From NCBI GenBank assembly GCA_937958265.1, contig CALGNX010000005.1, positions 84,202-148,201 of the forward strand: a stretch of DNA of 64,000 bases. Reading direction: 5' to 3'. The DNA comes from an uncultured Algibacter sp. (lineage in GTDB: Bacteria > Bacteroidota > Bacteroidia > Flavobacteriales > Flavobacteriaceae). Made by a program: the position numbers and the translations under genes. Numbering within the stretch: position 1 is the first letter of the stretch; every line of letters begins with the position of its first letter. The notes under the pieces were generated by a model. That model saw only the letters and a program-made list of their open reading frames with translations, was not told where the DNA came from and did no database searches. Below are positions 36,478 through 44,657 of this stretch, piece after piece.

Positions 36478-36609
36478 TTTACCTTACAGTAAAGCATTTT
36501 AAAGTATTGCTACGCGCTTAAATTTACATAGTAGAGCTAAAATCGTGTTTTTTAAGCGATTTTAAAAACTTAATTTACTTTTATTAAGTAACAACAGATC
36601 TATCCTACA

Positions 36610-36643
36610 AAAAAACCATAGCATTTAAATGCTATGGTTTTTT
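36610..36643 (-). terminator. Intrinsic terminator after pgk
   Basis: A perfect 34-bp inverted repeat (core CCATAGCATTT/AAATGCTATGG) with A and T runs at both sides, 39 bases beyond the pgk stop. It could act in both directions. Confidence 0.85.
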
Positions 36644-36681
36644 ATATTAACATATGTATTTTAAACTGTAAACTAGCTATT

Positions 36682-37869
36682 TTATGCTAAAATCGCAGCA
36701 ATACCAGGCAGTGTTTTACCTTCTAAACTTTCTAGCATAGCACCACCACCAGTACTTACGTAGCTTACTTTTTTCTCAAAACCAAACTGCTTTACTGCTG
36801 CAACAGAATCGCCTCCGCCTACTAATGAGAACGCACCGTTTTTAGTTGCTTCTGCAATTGAATTTCCTAACGCAATGGTACCTTCAGCAAAACTTTCCAT
36901 TTCAAAAACACCTAGTGGCCCATTCCACAAAATTGTTTTACATTGCATAACCACATCGTGAAATAATGCTCTAGATTTTGGTCCTGCATCAACACCTTCC
37001 CAACCGTCTGGGATATCAGTAATATCCACTGTTTTTTTATTTGCATCGTTACTAAAATCATCTGCAGCAATAGTATCAACAGGAATATGAATTTGTACAT
37101 TTTTAGCCTTAGCTTGTTCTAATATCTCTAAAGCCAAAGGCATTTTATCATCCTCACATATTGAATTCCCTATTTTACCTCCTTGGGCTTTTACAAATGT
37201 AAACGCCATACCACCACCAATTATTAAATGGTCTACTTTATCTAAAATATTTTCAATAATAGTTATTTTTGAAGATACTTTTGCACCACCTAAAATAGCT
37301 AAAACAGGCTTTTCACCAGTCTCCATAACTTTACCAATACTTTCAATCTCCTGTGCTAGTAAATTTCCGAAACATTTTTTACCATCAAAAAAATCTGCAA
37401 CAATAGTGGTTGATGCATGTGCCCTGTGCGCTGTACCAAAAGCATCGTTAACATAAACATCGCCTAATTTGGATAGTTGCTCTGCGAATCCTTTATCACC
37501 AGCAGTTTCCTCACTGTAATAACGCAAATTTTCTAATAACAAAATTTGACCTGGTTTTAAATTTGCTGCTGCAGCCTCTGCCTTTGCTCCTATGCAATCT
37601 TCAACAAATTTAACCTCTACACCTAAAACGTCTTCAACTTTATTCACAATATGTTTTAATGAAAAAGCGTCTTCAAATCCTTTTGGGCGCCCTAAGTGGG
37701 ACATTAAAATACAACTCCCGCCATCTTCTAAAATTTTAATAATTGTTGGTTTTGCAGATACAATTCTTGTAGCATCCGTTACTTCAAACCCATCATTTAA
37801 AGGTACATTAAAATCCACACGGATTAGTGCTTTTTTGTTCTCAAAATTAAAATCCTTAAGCGTTTTCAT
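36682..37869 (-). CDS. pgk: Phosphoglycerate kinase
   Basis: 395 residues, normal length. It transfers phosphate from 1,3-bisphosphoglycerate to ADP in glycolysis. ALIRVDFNVPLNDGF near residue 15, MSHLGRPKG near 58, NLRYYSEETAGD near 115, NDAFGTAHRAHAST near 157, ILGGAKVSSKI near 195, LWNGPLGVFEMESF near 318 and GGGDSVAA near 355 are all present. Single gene with its own promoter element and terminator; unlinked to gap in this window. Confidence 0.97.
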   Translation of the reverse strand: MKTLKDFNFENKKALIRVDFNVPLNDGFEVTDATRIVSAKPTIIKILEDGGSCILMSHLGRPKGFEDAFSLKHIVNKVEDVLGVEVKFVEDCIGAKAEAAAANLKPGQILLLENLRYYSEETAGDKGFAEQLSKLGDVYVNDAFGTAHRAHASTTIVADFFDGKKCFGNLLAQEIESIGKVMETGEKPVLAILGGAKVSSKITIIENILDKVDHLIIGGGMAFTFVKAQGGKIGNSICEDDKMPLALEILEQAKAKNVQIHIPVDTIAADDFSNDANKKTVDITDIPDGWEGVDAGPKSRALFHDVVMQCKTILWNGPLGVFEMESFAEGTIALGNSIAEATKNGAFSLVGGGDSVAAVKQFGFEKKVSYVSTGGGAMLESLEGKTLPGIAAILA

Positions 37870-37907
37870 TATAATTATATTTTTGATTTCTTAGTAATTG
37901 TTATTCA

Positions 37908-37915
37908 CAAATGTA
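37908..37915 (-). promoter_or_regulatory. -7 element for pgk
   Basis: TACATTTG on the minus strand, 38 bases before the pgk ATG. It matches TAnnTTTG. Confidence 0.45.
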
Positions 37916-38390
37916 ACTAATTATAAATCTAATTAAAACGTGTTTGTTAACGAAACCTATTTAATTTTAAAATAATATAGCTATTATTACTCCTGTATAA
38001 TATTCTTGTAATATTAATAGTCTCATAAAAAAATATCTTTTACCAAACCAATGTTAGCACTTTACAAAAACCTAAAATAATCAATAAAGAGACTTAATAC
38101 TACATACGTTTCCAATAAAACAGTAATTACAGCTTTAATACTACCTTTTTTTATTATTAAAAACCAATTTAAATTAAACATATCTGCATGAAATGCATAA
38201 GCCTTTGTACATGTTTAGTAGATAAACAAAAAATATTTTAAGCTAGTATCACACTTACAAAATTTTGAAAAAAAATAGGAGTATATTTTTCTACCTTTTA
38301 CATGTATTTGATTTAAACACTTATTTTTTGGCTGGAGTCTAAAAAGTTAAACGATCCTTAATTTTATACTTTTTGATACGTAAATTTTTG
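37916..38390. other. Intergenic region, divergent pgk/holB
   Basis: A 475-base AT-rich stretch with no supported gene, repeat or RNA. It holds only the upstream regions of the two flanking genes. Confidence 0.5.
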
Positions 38391-38398
38391 TACGTTTG
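38391..38398 (+). promoter_or_regulatory. -7 element for holB
   Basis: TACGTTTG ends four bases before the holB ATG, with a TTG 15 bases upstream (38373), slightly short spacing. The transcript would be leaderless or nearly so. Confidence 0.4.
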
Positions 38399-38402
38399 TA
38401 CT

Positions 38403-39560
38403 ATGCTTTTTGAAGATATTTTAGGACAAAATCACATTAAAAAACACCTCACGCAAAGTGTAGATAACGGCCGTATACCACACGCACAATTATTTATTGG
38501 GAACGAAGGCTCGGGCACATTACCAATGGCTTTAGCTTATGCACAATATATTTTGTGCGCGAATACTAATGCAGAAAACAATACTGGCAACACGAGTTGT
38601 AATTTAAAGTTTAAAAACTTCTCTCACCCAGACTTACATTTTGCTTTTCCCGTAACCACAAGTGATAAGGTGAAAAGCAAACCTGTATCTAGTTTTTATT
38701 TAGAAGAGTGGCGTAAACTCTTAAAAGAACAGCCTTATGGCAATTTATTCGATTGGTATAAAATACTTGGTGTAGATAACAAACAAGGACTAATTAGTGT
38801 AGAAGAAGCGCAAAATATTGTAAAATCACTAACTTTAAAATCTTATGAAGGAGGCTATAAAGTTATGCTTATTTGGATGGCTGAAAAAATGCATACCGCT
38901 TGCGCCAATAAATTACTAAAACTTATTGAAGAACCGCCTAACAACACTATTTTTTTACTTATTGCAGAAGATGAAGAACAGATTATAAATACTATAAAAT
39001 CGCGTTGCCAAATACTTCATTTCCCTCCATTAGCAGAAGACGTTGTAAGAGATGGCTTAGTAAAACACTATAATGCTGACTTAAGTGTGGCCACAAAAAT
39101 CGCGCATCAATCCAATGGCAATTACAATAAAGCTTGTGATTTAGTTTATAAAGACTCCGAAGATATTCAATTTGAAACTTGGTTCATATTTTGGATTAGA
39201 AGTGCATTTAAAGCGAAGGGGAACAAATCTGCTATTTTAGATTTAATTTCATGGAGTGAAGATATTGCAAAAACAGGCCGAGAAACCCAAAAGCAATTTC
39301 TAAATTTTTGTCTTGACTTTTTTCGCCAAGCCTTAATGTTAAACTACCAAGCAACAGACCTTGTATTTTTCGAACCTAAAACCGACAAATTTAAACTTGA
39401 AAATTTTGCGCCCTTTGTGCACGGCAATAACATTATGGATATTAGTAACGAACTACAAGATGCTATTTACCATATTGAACGTAACGGTAATTCTAAAATT
39501 ATACTTACTGATTTATCTATTAAATTAACACGATTATTACATAAAAAAGAGGAGTCTTAG
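38403..39560 (+). CDS. holB: DNA polymerase III subunit delta'
   Basis: 385 residues from the ATG at 38403; a TTG-initiated extension to 38373 would overlap the promoter element. The AAA+-like clamp-loader fold shows FEDILGQNHIKKHLTQSVDNGRIPHAQLF (cut in short blocks: ILGQNHIKKHL, IPHAQLFIGNEGSG for the modified P-loop), VEEAQNIVKSLTLKSYEGGYKVMLI-type sensor region (YKVMLIWMAEKM) and EEPPNNTIFLLIAE followed by IKSRCQI (SRC motif). The delta' subunit is part of the clamp loader with tau and delta. In the Bacteroidota length class. Single gene. Confidence 0.9.
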   Translation: MLFEDILGQNHIKKHLTQSVDNGRIPHAQLFIGNEGSGTLPMALAYAQYILCANTNAENNTGNTSCNLKFKNFSHPDLHFAFPVTTSDKVKSKPVSSFYLEEWRKLLKEQPYGNLFDWYKILGVDNKQGLISVEEAQNIVKSLTLKSYEGGYKVMLIWMAEKMHTACANKLLKLIEEPPNNTIFLLIAEDEEQIINTIKSRCQILHFPPLAEDVVRDGLVKHYNADLSVATKIAHQSNGNYNKACDLVYKDSEDIQFETWFIFWIRSAFKAKGNKSAILDLISWSEDIAKTGRETQKQFLNFCLDFFRQALMLNYQATDLVFFEPKTDKFKLENFAPFVHGNNIMDISNELQDAIYHIERNGNSKIILTDLSIKLTRLLHKKEES

Positions 39561-39600
39561 ATTATTACCCCTTCTTTTATGATTTATTAAAGTTATATTG

Positions 39601-39747
39601 TTATTTTACAATTAATAGCTTTGTAACGTTTTGATTGCTATAACTTAATTTTAGTATATGCGTACCTGGCGGTAGTGATGGTAGTATAAACAAACTCATG
39701 TTAGTTACTATTAAAGATAAATGATATTTGTTTTTATTTAAAGTTAC
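39601..39747 (-). pseudogene. Decayed 3' end of a type IX secretion (Por) C-terminal sorting-domain protein
   Basis: On the minus strand the frame ending at 39601 reads LPSLPPGTHILKLSYSNQN then VTKLLIVK and a stop. The pattern L-x-S-L-P-x-G-x-Y/H-I-L-K-L ... TKKLI-V-K is that of the last strands of the T9SS type A sorting domain. Upstream (from 39748) the frame is closed by a stop and no start or further homology is visible, so this is a fragment of a lost gene. Assignment is by pattern only. Confidence 0.5.
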
Positions 39748-39982
39748 TTAATTAAAATGACTTAGTGTTGCGGTTTTTTCTCAGTTGAAGTTAAGTTTCT
39801 GTTAGGTTTTAATTATAACCATTGCGTTTACTGTGATGAATTTGATTTGTTCGTTTTTTTATACTGAAGCTCTCGAAACTTCGGGGATGAAGATGTTGAT
39901 GATTAATACTACTATTGACAAATCAAAAAACGAAGGGTTGTATCTAAATAAAAATCATTTTTTATTTTTCAGTTTAAAGCAT
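39748..39982. other. Non-coding region beside the T9SS remnant
   Basis: A plus-strand open frame (39833-40084) runs into the end of the OmpH gene and has no plausible product. I see no gene here. Confidence 0.5.
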
Positions 39983-40011
39983 AAAAAAGCCAAGCTATTT
40001 ACTTGGCTTTT
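39983..40011 (-). terminator. Intrinsic terminator after the OmpH gene
   Basis: Arms AAAAGCCAAG and CTTGGCTTTT with a seven-base loop; on the minus strand the stem is followed by T residues. It lies 22 bases past the OmpH stop. Confidence 0.75.
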
Positions 40012-40033
40012 AATTATTTGTGTTTTTTTTATT

Positions 40034-40561
40034 TTATTCCTTTTTATAACCTGCATTAAGCGCATCCAAAATAGTTTGCGTTAAATCCCCTTGTTCTGCT
40101 CCATACATAATAGTAGCAGCTGCATCACTCGTTCCTAAAATATAATCATAACTGTTAGTTTTTCCATAATTCTTAACAAAATCCTTTACAGTTACTATAA
40201 CAGAATCAATTTCCGATTGAAATTCCTTTGTTATTTTTTGTTGTTCTGTTTGCATTTGTTGCTGTAATTTTTGCTGTTTTTGCTGTAAACCAACCATAAG
40301 CTCCTCTGCCTTTTTCCTGTTACTCTTTGCTATACGTTGCGCTTCTTTCTGTGCTTTTAATGCTTCTGCCTGAAATGCCTGGCTAATACTATCTGCTCTT
40401 TTTCTAAAAGCTTCTTCCTTTAATTGGTAACGAGCTTCAAGATCCTTCTTTTCTTGATAATCATTAATTAAAGTACCATTATTTACAAATGCTATTTTGT
40501 TCGACTTTTCACAAGATGCGAAAACTAATAGTACTAAGGCTGCGTAAATTACATTTTTCAT
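40034..40561 (-). CDS. OmpH/Skp family periplasmic chaperone, lipoprotein form
   Basis: 175 residues. The N-terminus MKNVIYAALVLLVFASCEKS carries a lipobox (FASC). After a short strand (KIAFVNNGTLINDYQ) comes a long, charged, Gln/Lys-rich coiled coil (residues 40-120) and a C-terminal NSYDYILGTSDAAATIMYG segment, the order of Skp/OmpH. Skp chaperones escort outer-membrane proteins; the lipid anchor is unusual for the model Skp but common in Bacteroidota copies. Single gene with promoter and terminator. Confidence 0.85.
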   Translation of the reverse strand: MKNVIYAALVLLVFASCEKSNKIAFVNNGTLINDYQEKKDLEARYQLKEEAFRKRADSISQAFQAEALKAQKEAQRIAKSNRKKAEELMVGLQQKQQKLQQQMQTEQQKITKEFQSEIDSVIVTVKDFVKNYGKTNSYDYILGTSDAAATIMYGAEQGDLTQTILDALNAGYKKE

Positions 40562-40597
40562 AAAAATTGATTATTTTGATTTTTTTTTAAATCCGGA

Positions 40598-40605
40598 CAA
40601 AAATA
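40598..40605 (-). promoter_or_regulatory. -7 element for the OmpH gene
   Basis: TATTTTTG on the minus strand, 36 bases before the ATG, with a TTG 24 bases further upstream (40632-40630). Confidence 0.45.
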
Positions 40606-40892
40606 ATAAAGTAAAGATTAATAGTGCTTCAAATTATTTTGATTTTAACACATAACATATAACTTTAGTTTATTTTATCAATTCCTATTTCTGTAATATA
40701 TTTTATTAAATATTAAAAGGTAACTTGTTTTAAAAAATTAAAAAATCAGGTTTATAACTAAAAATTATAATAAAACATACTACAATAGTTATCTGTTATA
40801 AAAAACAAGGCTCTAGGAGTCGTTTTAAAGGCTATTATAAAAAATACAGACATAGTTTATCACTAAACAAACAAAACACCACCAAACACCTT
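40606..40892. other. Intergenic region
   Basis: AT-rich, no supported gene or RNA; together with the promoter area 331 bases are without a gene. Confidence 0.5.
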
Positions 40893-41741
40893 TTAAATTT
40901 GGTTTTTAACATTTTTAATAATATAAATTAAAGAAGAAGCCTCTTTAGAGCTTAATGCTTTAATATTTGATAACAATCCACGCCATACACCCTGTATAGG
41001 TTTTAACGTTCCTGTTTTATATTTCTCTGAAAGCATACTTACGTAAAAAGCATCGAACCACATAGGCTTAACTTTATTTACCTTTAAGCCTTCTTTTAAA
41101 ACTAGCTTAGCAATTGAATCTTGATTAAAATGATAAAGATGCCTTGGCACATCAAAAGCAGCCCAATACTGCTTGTAATATTCAGCATCGTAACTTTTAT
41201 AATTAGGCACCGCAATTATTAAAGTACCATTTGGCTTTAACAACTTTTTAATAATAGAAATGTGGTTTTCCAAATTTGGTAAATGTTCCAAGACGTGCCA
41301 TAAAGTAATAACATCAAAACTATTTGGTTTTAAGGTAAAAAGCTCTTCAGCATCAAAAACTACATTATTTGTTTTTTTATTGGCAAGTGCTCTAGCTTGT
41401 TTATTTGGTTCAATACCCGACACCTTCCAGTTATTTCGCAACGCTATTTTTAGAAAATCTCCTGTACCACAACCAATATCTAAAAGACTTTTGCCATCTA
41501 AAACACAAGTATTAATTAATTTTAATTTATTTTTTAATGATAGCAATCTTACCAAATGATAGACCTTTTCAAAAAGATTTCTTTTAGAATCGGTATGTGA
41601 AATATAATCTTCACTTTCATAATATCGGGGTAATTTATCATCTAAAGGCTTTGGAGATGTTTCTAAAAACCCATATTCCAAATTCTTAACTAGCGTAAAC
41701 TCTTCTCCTGAAACCGAATAATCTTTTACTTTTAATAGCAT
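40893..41741 (-). CDS. Class I SAM-dependent methyltransferase
   Basis: 282 residues from the ATG at 41741 (a TTG at 41753 is less likely). LLDIGCGTGDFLKIALRN near residue 90 is the SAM-binding motif I, SGIEPNKQARALA motif post-I, FDVITLWHVLEHLPNLE near 155 motif IV and PNGTLIIAVPNYKSYD the next strand. The family resembles UbiG/Methyltransf_23-type enzymes often found beside mnmG or polysaccharide genes in Bacteroidota. Substrate unknown. Confidence 0.82.
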   Translation of the reverse strand: MLLKVKDYSVSGEEFTLVKNLEYGFLETSPKPLDDKLPRYYESEDYISHTDSKRNLFEKVYHLVRLLSLKNKLKLINTCVLDGKSLLDIGCGTGDFLKIALRNNWKVSGIEPNKQARALANKKTNNVVFDAEELFTLKPNSFDVITLWHVLEHLPNLENHISIIKKLLKPNGTLIIAVPNYKSYDAEYYKQYWAAFDVPRHLYHFNQDSIAKLVLKEGLKVNKVKPMWFDAFYVSMLSEKYKTGTLKPIQGVWRGLLSNIKALSSKEASSLIYIIKNVKNQI

Positions 41742-42237
41742 TTTTATAATCAATTAATATTTTAATACTCTTTTTTTTATTTAACTAAAAACAAAGCTAA
41801 ACAGACCATAAAAAGAAATTTATTCAGCTACCATTTTATAACATTAAAAATCTACCTTTTATAAATCATAATAATTTAACCCCTAAAAACTTCTTTTAAA
41901 AAGCTAAAAAAATGTTTTTAAAATGAATGCTGCTTTATTTTAAACCTCTCTTATAACATTTGCCACCCCCTAAGAGATTTTTCATAATGTATAATTGAAA
42001 TTATTTACGAGTATAAATAAGGTATTTAAATAGCTATATTTTTACATGCCTAACGCATTTTCGATTTAATATTTACTCTTTTTAAATACACTTAATTAAA
42101 TACGTTGCACTGAAAAAAGTATGAATGAATTATAAAAATGAAATCTAGATATGTATATACAGGTTACACTAAAAAAAACTTAAATTTTATAACTAAAAAC
42201 CTTTAACTTGAAGTATAGATTTATCTCTATAAATTAA
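41742..42237. other. Intergenic region upstream of the methyltransferase gene
   Basis: About 500 bases of AT-rich sequence with no supported gene. It ends at the parS-like palindrome. Confidence 0.5.
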
Positions 42238-42271
42238 TTCTTAAAACGTTCCACGTGGAACGTTTTAAGAA
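42238..42271. promoter_or_regulatory. parS-like palindrome (ParB box) downstream of mnmG
   Basis: A perfect 34-bp palindrome with core CGTTCCACGTGGAACG (42247-42262). The core differs from the known ParB-binding consensus TGTTCCACGTGGAACA only at its two ends. It lies 43 bases past the mnmG stop. A terminator role is less likely, since no T run follows on the minus strand. Confidence 0.65.
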
Positions 42272-42313
42272 AACCTTTTATTTATGCTAAACATAACAAA
42301 CCTAAACAACTAC

Positions 42314-44185
42314 TTACCGACCCATATAAACAAGTAAAACGGAAATATCGTTTGGAGAAACACCGCTAATTCTAGAAGCTTGAGATACACTTGTAGGCTG
42401 AATATTTTTAAGCTTTTCCCGCGCTTCAAAGCTCATAGATTTAATTTGAGAATAATCAAAGCCCTTAGGGATTTTAACATATTCCAAACGAGATAACTTA
42501 TCGGCATTACTCCTTTCCTTAGCAATATAACCTGCATATTTAACTTGAATCTCTGTTTGCTCGATAATCTCTCTATCTAAATTATGTTCTTTAATATAAT
42601 CTTCAACAGAAGACACTTTACGAACATCTTCCATCTCAATATTTGGTCGTGCAAAAACCTTAAATAGTTTACCAGATTGTTTAACAGGTGTTGATTTTTT
42701 TAACTCCAATATAGGATTTATAACATCCGGCTTAACACTTTGATTTTGAAAAAAAGAAACAAATTTCTCTGCAGCCTCATGCTTTTGCTCCATACGTTTT
42801 AATCGCTTTTCTGAAGCCAAACCAAGTCCGTAACCTTTTGGTGTTAATCTTTTATCTGCATTATCCTGCCTCAACAACGTCCTGTACTCGGCACGAGACG
42901 TAAACATACGATAAGGTTCTTCTGTACCTTTTGTTATTAAATCGTCTATTAAAACCCCTATATAAGCCTCGTCCCGTTGCAATGTAAACGCCTCACGCTC
43001 CTGAACCTTAAGACTTGCGTTAATTCCAGCCATTAACCCTTGCGAAGCAGCTTCCTCATACCCGGTTGTGCCATTAATTTGTCCGGCAAAATACAACCCG
43101 CTTATCAGCTTCGTTTCCAAAGTATGCATTAATTGCGTTGGTGGGAAATAATCATACTCAATAGCATAACCGGGTCTAAAAAATTTAACCCCCTCGAAGC
43201 CAACAACAGAGCGAAGCGCTTCAAATTGCACATCTTCTGGTAACGATGTTGAAAAACCATTTACATACACCTCACAAGTATTCCACCCTTCCGGTTCGAT
43301 AAACAATTGATGCTTATCCTTGTCTGCAAAACGGTTAATTTTATCCTCAATAGATGGACAGTACCTTGGACCAACACTTTTTATTCTACCATTAAACATA
43401 GGCGACCTATCAAAACCGCCACGCAACAATTCGTGCACCTTCAGACTTGTATACGTCATAAAACAAGAGCGCTGCTTTTCCAAAGCTTTTGTAGTATCTA
43501 AATATGAAAATTTTTCCGGTTTAGAATCTCCAGGCTGCTCAACCATTTTAGAATAATCTAACGAGCGGCCGTCCACACGTGGAGGCGTTCCTGTTTTCAT
43601 TCGTCCAGACTCGAAACCCAAAGTCACTAATTGTTCTGTTATACCCGTAGCAGCACGCTCTCCTGCTCTTCCACCTCCAAAATTTTTATTACCAATATGA
43701 ATTAAACCATTTAAAAAAGTACCATTTGTAAGCACCACAGATTTTGCTTTAATACTAATACCCAAGGATGTTTTAACCCCTGTAACTTTTTGGTTTTCCA
43801 CAATTAAACTAGACACCATATCTTGGTAAAAATCTAAATTTGGCGTACCCTCCAAAAGCATTCGCCAGTCTTCAGCAAAGCGCATTCTATCACTCTGCAC
43901 TCTAGGGCTCCACATCGCAGGGCCTTTAGATTTATTTAGCATTTTAAACTGAATTGCAGATGTATCTGATACAATACCACTATAACCACCAAGCGCATCA
44001 ATTTCGCGCACTATCTGGCCCTTTGCTATACCTCCCATTGCAGGATTACAAGACATTTGCGCAATGTTTTGCAAATTCATAGTAACCAACAACGTCTTAC
44101 TACCCATGTTGGCAGCAGCAGCTGCGGCTTCACTTCCTGCGTGCCCAGCACCAACAACTATAACATCATAAACCTCATTAAACAT
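42314..44185 (-). CDS. mnmG: tRNA uridine-5-carboxymethylaminomethyl modification enzyme, FAD-dependent subunit
   Basis: 623 residues. With MnmE, MnmG modifies U34 of several tRNAs in the cytoplasm. VIVVGAGHAGSEAAAAAANM at the N-terminus binds FAD; SCNPAMGGIAKG, RVQSDRMRFAED, NGTFLNGLIHIG, GGGRAGERAATG and MKTGTPPRVDG follow, and YFAGQINGTTGYEEAASQGL is the second FAD segment. I chose the ATG at 44185 (MFNEVYDVIVVG). Starting at 44236 would read a parS palindrome as the peptide MFHVEH, a well-known artefact. In many bacteria this gene lies near the origin with parAB; parAB are not in this window. Confidence 0.95.
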   Translation of the reverse strand: MFNEVYDVIVVGAGHAGSEAAAAAANMGSKTLLVTMNLQNIAQMSCNPAMGGIAKGQIVREIDALGGYSGIVSDTSAIQFKMLNKSKGPAMWSPRVQSDRMRFAEDWRMLLEGTPNLDFYQDMVSSLIVENQKVTGVKTSLGISIKAKSVVLTNGTFLNGLIHIGNKNFGGGRAGERAATGITEQLVTLGFESGRMKTGTPPRVDGRSLDYSKMVEQPGDSKPEKFSYLDTTKALEKQRSCFMTYTSLKVHELLRGGFDRSPMFNGRIKSVGPRYCPSIEDKINRFADKDKHQLFIEPEGWNTCEVYVNGFSTSLPEDVQFEALRSVVGFEGVKFFRPGYAIEYDYFPPTQLMHTLETKLISGLYFAGQINGTTGYEEAASQGLMAGINASLKVQEREAFTLQRDEAYIGVLIDDLITKGTEEPYRMFTSRAEYRTLLRQDNADKRLTPKGYGLGLASEKRLKRMEQKHEAAEKFVSFFQNQSVKPDVINPILELKKSTPVKQSGKLFKVFARPNIEMEDVRKVSSVEDYIKEHNLDREIIEQTEIQVKYAGYIAKERSNADKLSRLEYVKIPKGFDYSQIKSMSFEAREKLKNIQPTSVSQASRISGVSPNDISVLLVYMGR

Positions 44186-44207
44186 AGTACTAATATAATT
44201 TAAATTT

Positions 44208-44229
44208 AAATGTTCCACGTGGAACATTT
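44208..44229. promoter_or_regulatory. parS-like palindrome (ParB box) upstream of mnmG
   Basis: A perfect 22-bp palindrome with core TGTTCCACGTGGAACA (44211-44226), identical to the well-known gamma-proteobacterial type ParB box. It lies 23 bases upstream of the mnmG ATG and just after ybeY. Confidence 0.75.
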
Positions 44230-44237
44230 TAATCATT

Positions 44238-44657
44238 TTAAAGCATGTCCGACAAAACAGATAAATAATAATTTTCCTTTAATCGCATTTCCTTAGCCTC
44301 TGCATCTGTTTTATCCTTATAACCGCAGTAATGCAATACGCCATGAATAATTACACGATTAAGCTCGTCTTTAAATACAGTCGAAAAATCTAGTGCATTA
44401 TCTGCAACACGTTCAACAGAGATAAAAATATCGCCTTGAATTAACTTACCAACCGTATAATCAAAACTTATAATATCAGTTAATGTATCGTGATTTAAAA
44501 ATTCTACATTTAGCTTATGGAGGTAAGCATCATCACAGAAAACATAATTAATTTCCTCTAATTTATAACCTTCATTATCTATTACCTGAGATACCCAAGA
44601 GCCTATTACTTCTTCTGCATCTACTTTAAAATCTGTTTCGTAATTAAAATTAATCAT
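44238..44657 (-). CDS. ybeY: Endoribonuclease YbeY (16S rRNA maturation)
   Basis: 139 residues. HGVLHYCGYKDKT near residue 107 is the metal-binding motif H-x3-H-x5-D; most bacteria have His in the last position, but Bacteroidota commonly have Asp. INYVFCDDAYLHKLNVEFLNHDTLTDIISF (blocks DDAYLHKLN, DTLTDIISFDY) is the central part. The enzyme acts in the cytoplasm in 16S rRNA 3' processing and ribosome quality control. Its start overlaps the end of the DUF4175 gene by eight bases. Confidence 0.9.
   Translation of the reverse strand: MINFNYETDFKVDAEEVIGSWVSQVIDNEGYKLEEINYVFCDDAYLHKLNVEFLNHDTLTDIISFDYTVGKLIQGDIFISVERVADNALDFSTVFKDELNRVIIHGVLHYCGYKDKTDAEAKEMRLKENYYLSVLSDML

Noticed and set aside
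39833..40084. Plus-strand 83-codon open frame
   Set aside because: It overlaps the 3' end of the OmpH gene and its terminator, has no family and an odd composition.
42238..42271. Rho-independent terminator of mnmG
   Set aside because: The palindrome is perfect but lacks a T run on the mnmG strand, and its core is the ParB box.
44186..44236. N-terminal extension of MnmG beginning MIKMFHVEH
   Set aside because: The peptide is the translation of the parS-like palindrome; the canonical FAD-binding N-terminus begins at the ATG at 44185.
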